A program made the position numbers and the translations under genes. Below are positions 62,288 to 64,000 of a stretch of 64,000 nucleotides of DNA, piece by piece. Source of the DNA: Flavobacterium sp. WC2421 (GTDB lineage Bacteria > Bacteroidota > Bacteroidia > Flavobacteriales > Flavobacteriaceae); assembly GCF_040822115.1 (NCBI RefSeq), contig NZ_CP162004.1:3767001-3831000 (forward strand), given 5' to 3'. The notes under the pieces were generated by a model. The model was not told the DNA's origin. It made no database searches and saw only the letters and a program-made list of their open reading frames with translations. Numbering within the stretch: the first letter of the stretch is position 1; every line of letters begins with the position of its first letter.

Positions 62288-63145
62288 TTAACGCATACTA
62301 CTTTTCGTCATTCGATCATTTCCGTAAATATCTTTACGCAATTCAATGTTTTTAAAATTCAATTCTTGGAGTAATTCAATCATTTCTTTTCCTAGATATT
62401 GATTGATTTCAAAATACAATAACCCGTTTTGGGTTAAGTTTTTCTGAGCTAATTCGGCTATTTTTTTATAAAAAATCAAAGCATCTGTATCATCTACAAA
62501 AAGAGCCAAATGGGGCTCGTTATCCAAAACATTTTTTTTGATTTCTAATTTTTCTAAATTCCGAACATAAGGAGGATTCGAAACAATAATATCAAACTGC
62601 TGCCCTAAATCTTCGGTTTCAAGAATATTTTGATGAATAAAGGTGACGTCGACTTTGTTTTCAATTGCATTTTTTTTGGCTGTAGCCAACGCTTTTTCTG
62701 AAACATCGATAGCAAAAACTTGAGCATCGGGAATATTTTTTGCTAATGAAATGGCAATACAACCGCTTCCTGTACCAATATCTAGAATTTTTATTTTTTG
62801 GTTTTCGACTTTCAACTTTTGAGTTTCAATAATCCATTCTACCAATTCTTCGGTTTCTGATCTTGGAATTAATACATTTTCATTTACTTCAAAATCCAAT
62901 CCATAAAAACTCGTTTTCCCTAATAAATATTGAACTGGAATTTCTAGTTTTAATTGTTCCAAAAAAGTATTCCAGACCAAGATTTCATCATTTGTGAAAA
63001 CCAAATCAGGCTGCAAAGCCAAATCAATTCTTTTTAATTGGTTTTTATCTTCTAAAATCAAATAGAAAAAACTCTCGGCCTCCCCTTCACCATGAATTGG
63101 CGAAAGGGCTTGAATAAATTGATCTCGGTATTGTTTTATATTCAT
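62288..63145 (-). CDS. prmC: Release factor glutamine methyltransferase
   Basis: The 285-aa enzyme methylates the GGQ glutamine of release factors RF1/RF2. It has an N-terminal helical domain, the SAM-binding motif ILDIGTGSGCIAISLA, and the NPPY catalytic motif (VSNPPYV). The linker WIIETQKLKVENQKIKIL between the two is longer than usual and encoded by a heptanucleotide repeat (62802-62829). It is the last of a three-gene minus-strand group with the 103-aa protein and the acetyltransferase. Confidence 0.92.
   Translation of the reverse strand: MNIKQYRDQFIQALSPIHGEGEAESFFYLILEDKNQLKRIDLALQPDLVFTNDEILVWNTFLEQLKLEIPVQYLLGKTSFYGLDFEVNENVLIPRSETEELVEWIIETQKLKVENQKIKILDIGTGSGCIAISLAKNIPDAQVFAIDVSEKALATAKKNAIENKVDVTFIHQNILETEDLGQQFDIIVSNPPYVRNLEKLEIKKNVLDNEPHLALFVDDTDALIFYKKIAELAQKNLTQNGLLYFEINQYLGKEMIELLQELNFKNIELRKDIYGNDRMTKSSMR
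62802..62829 (-). repeat. In-frame heptanucleotide repeat inside prmC
   Basis: Four 7-base units (TTTTCGA, CTTTCAA, CTTTTGA, GTTTCAA in plus-strand reading) encode ETQKLKVEN in the linker of PrmC. They are the same kind as the unit CTTTCGA in the aminotransferase gene, so a shared source is likely. Confidence 0.75.
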
Positions 63146-63146
63146 T

Positions 63147-63458
63147 CTATATATTTTGAATATGAAGAATAATTTTATTTTCTATAATTTTTCTCATTTT
63201 GAAAAGTTGTTTAGTTTCTGCAGTAGTTTCATTATAAACCTTTTTTCCTAAATCAGATAAAGCAAATTTATTTCCAATTTTTAAAATCCACTTTTCGCTT
63301 TTAAGCCATGAAATAGAAATTTCTATTTCTTTTAATGTTGGTACAGAATGATTTATTCCATCAGCAATTTCTGAAATTTCAGTATAATCAACTGCTTCGT
63401 TTTTTGATCCAATTGCCAAAGCCAAAAAAATCCATGATATTTTTTCTGTACTTCCCAT
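63147..63458 (-). CDS. Small winged-helix-like protein, function unknown
   Basis: The 103-aa protein has a helix-rich middle (YTEISEIADGINHSVPTLKEIEISISWLKSEKWI) followed by a beta-hairpin-like KIGNKFALSDLGKKVYNE, compatible with a winged helix. I cannot place it in a family. It ends 1 bp before prmC starts, so it is in the same operon and may be co-expressed with the acetyltransferase. Confidence 0.5.
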   Translation of the reverse strand: MGSTEKISWIFLALAIGSKNEAVDYTEISEIADGINHSVPTLKEIEISISWLKSEKWILKIGNKFALSDLGKKVYNETTAETKQLFKMRKIIENKIILHIQNI

Positions 63459-63478
63459 TAATTATAAAAATAAATAGA

Positions 63479-63970
63479 TTAATCTACTAAATTCTTCAAC
63501 ATCCAAACCGGACAAGAAGTATGACCTGTAGATCCCATAGGGGAATCAATATACTCAAAACCTACTTTTTTATACAGTTTTTGAGCGCCAAGCATATAAG
63601 GCATCGTTTCAAGATAACAGCTTTCAAATCCAAAATCTTTAGCACTTTGCAAACAAGTAGCCATCATTTGGCTTCCTATTCCTAAACCACGAGTTTCAGG
63701 CAAAAAATACATTTTTTGCAATTCACAAATAGTCTCCGCTTCATTTTCAAGTGGTGCAACCCCAGCAACTCCTACAATTCTTCCTTCATTTTCAACTACA
63801 AAATACGCTGATCTAGGTTTACTGTATTCCTCATACATTAAATCTAAATAAGGGTCGGCATATGCTGTTCCCACTTTTGGAATATTCAATTCATCAAAAA
63901 CAGCACGAATTAATTGCGCAACGCTTTGATTATCTCTTTTTTCAATTTTTCTAATGATCCAGTTTTCCAT
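63479..63970 (-). CDS. GNAT-family N-acetyltransferase
   Basis: The 163-aa protein has the GNAT fold: the N-terminal WIIRKIEKRDNQSVAQLIRAVF, VVENEGRIVGVAGVAPL, the acetyl-CoA loop LPETRGLGIGSQMM (Q/R-x-x-G-x-G/A type), and the C-terminal AQKLYKKVGFEYID. The substrate is unknown. It begins the minus-strand group leading to prmC, 20 bp before the next gene. Confidence 0.9.
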   Translation of the reverse strand: MENWIIRKIEKRDNQSVAQLIRAVFDELNIPKVGTAYADPYLDLMYEEYSKPRSAYFVVENEGRIVGVAGVAPLENEAETICELQKMYFLPETRGLGIGSQMMATCLQSAKDFGFESCYLETMPYMLGAQKLYKKVGFEYIDSPMGSTGHTSCPVWMLKNLVD

Positions 63971-64000
63971 TATAATTAAATGCTACTATTTGAAAGACAA

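Overview
This window is the chromosome of a member of the Bacteroidota, most likely Flavobacterium or a close relative. The base composition is AT-rich, several promoters fit the Bacteroidota pattern (TTG at -33, TAnnTTTG at -7), Shine-Dalgarno sites are rare, and the gene content is flavobacterial (647-aa GyrB, two-motif DnaJ, DUF2911 protein, TPR and outer-membrane barrel proteins). No rRNA, tRNA, CRISPR array, IS transposase or prophage was seen.

Layout. 1-9.7 kb: malate dehydrogenase (cut by the window edge), gyrB, two paralogous asparagine synthetases flanking a lipoprotein amidohydrolase, a GreA/GreB-like protein and a DUF2911 protein. 9.7-16.4 kb: an outer-membrane barrel, a PhzF-like protein and a 1004-aa TPR protein, then ftsE. 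16.4-25.2 kb: a surface-glycan cluster with four glycosyltransferases, an FdtA-type cupin isomerase, a DegT-type sugar aminotransferase, a Wzx flippase, a hexapeptide acyltransferase and a FemAB/GNAT-like protein. 25.2-35.4 kb: TRIC channel, TrmH methylase, serine hydrolase, Rel/SpoT, Fur-like regulator, purA, a GH5-like lipoprotein, NudK and an EamA transporter.

35.4-39.4 kb is the most unusual region. Four unrelated genes (Asp/Glu racemase family, small lipoprotein, membrane protein, DUF4238) all lie on the minus strand and are separated by about 138-bp imperfect palindromes. For three of the four genes, the short sequence at the gene's 5' boundary is the reverse complement of the one at its own 3' boundary, and this sequence differs from gene to gene. 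That is the logic of integron gene cassettes with attC sites. No integrase gene is present, so this looks like an orphan attC-type cassette array.

39.6-64 kb is mostly housekeeping: peroxiredoxin, AEC and MATE transporters, MeaB, prohibitin, PPK2, an SDR enzyme, MtaB, a HAD phosphatase, a degenerate DEAD-box protein, a sigma-54 activator lacking an HTH, two ABC systems, grpE-dnaJ, hisS and prmC.

Across the window there is a second layer of small repeats. Three copies of a REP-like element share flanks but carry unrelated stem-loops. An inverted pair shows compensatory stem changes. Seven-base tandem repeats occur both between genes and, in frame, inside two proteins. A 25-bp perfect hairpin lies beside mtaB. 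The two asparagine synthetase genes share an almost identical promoter motif.
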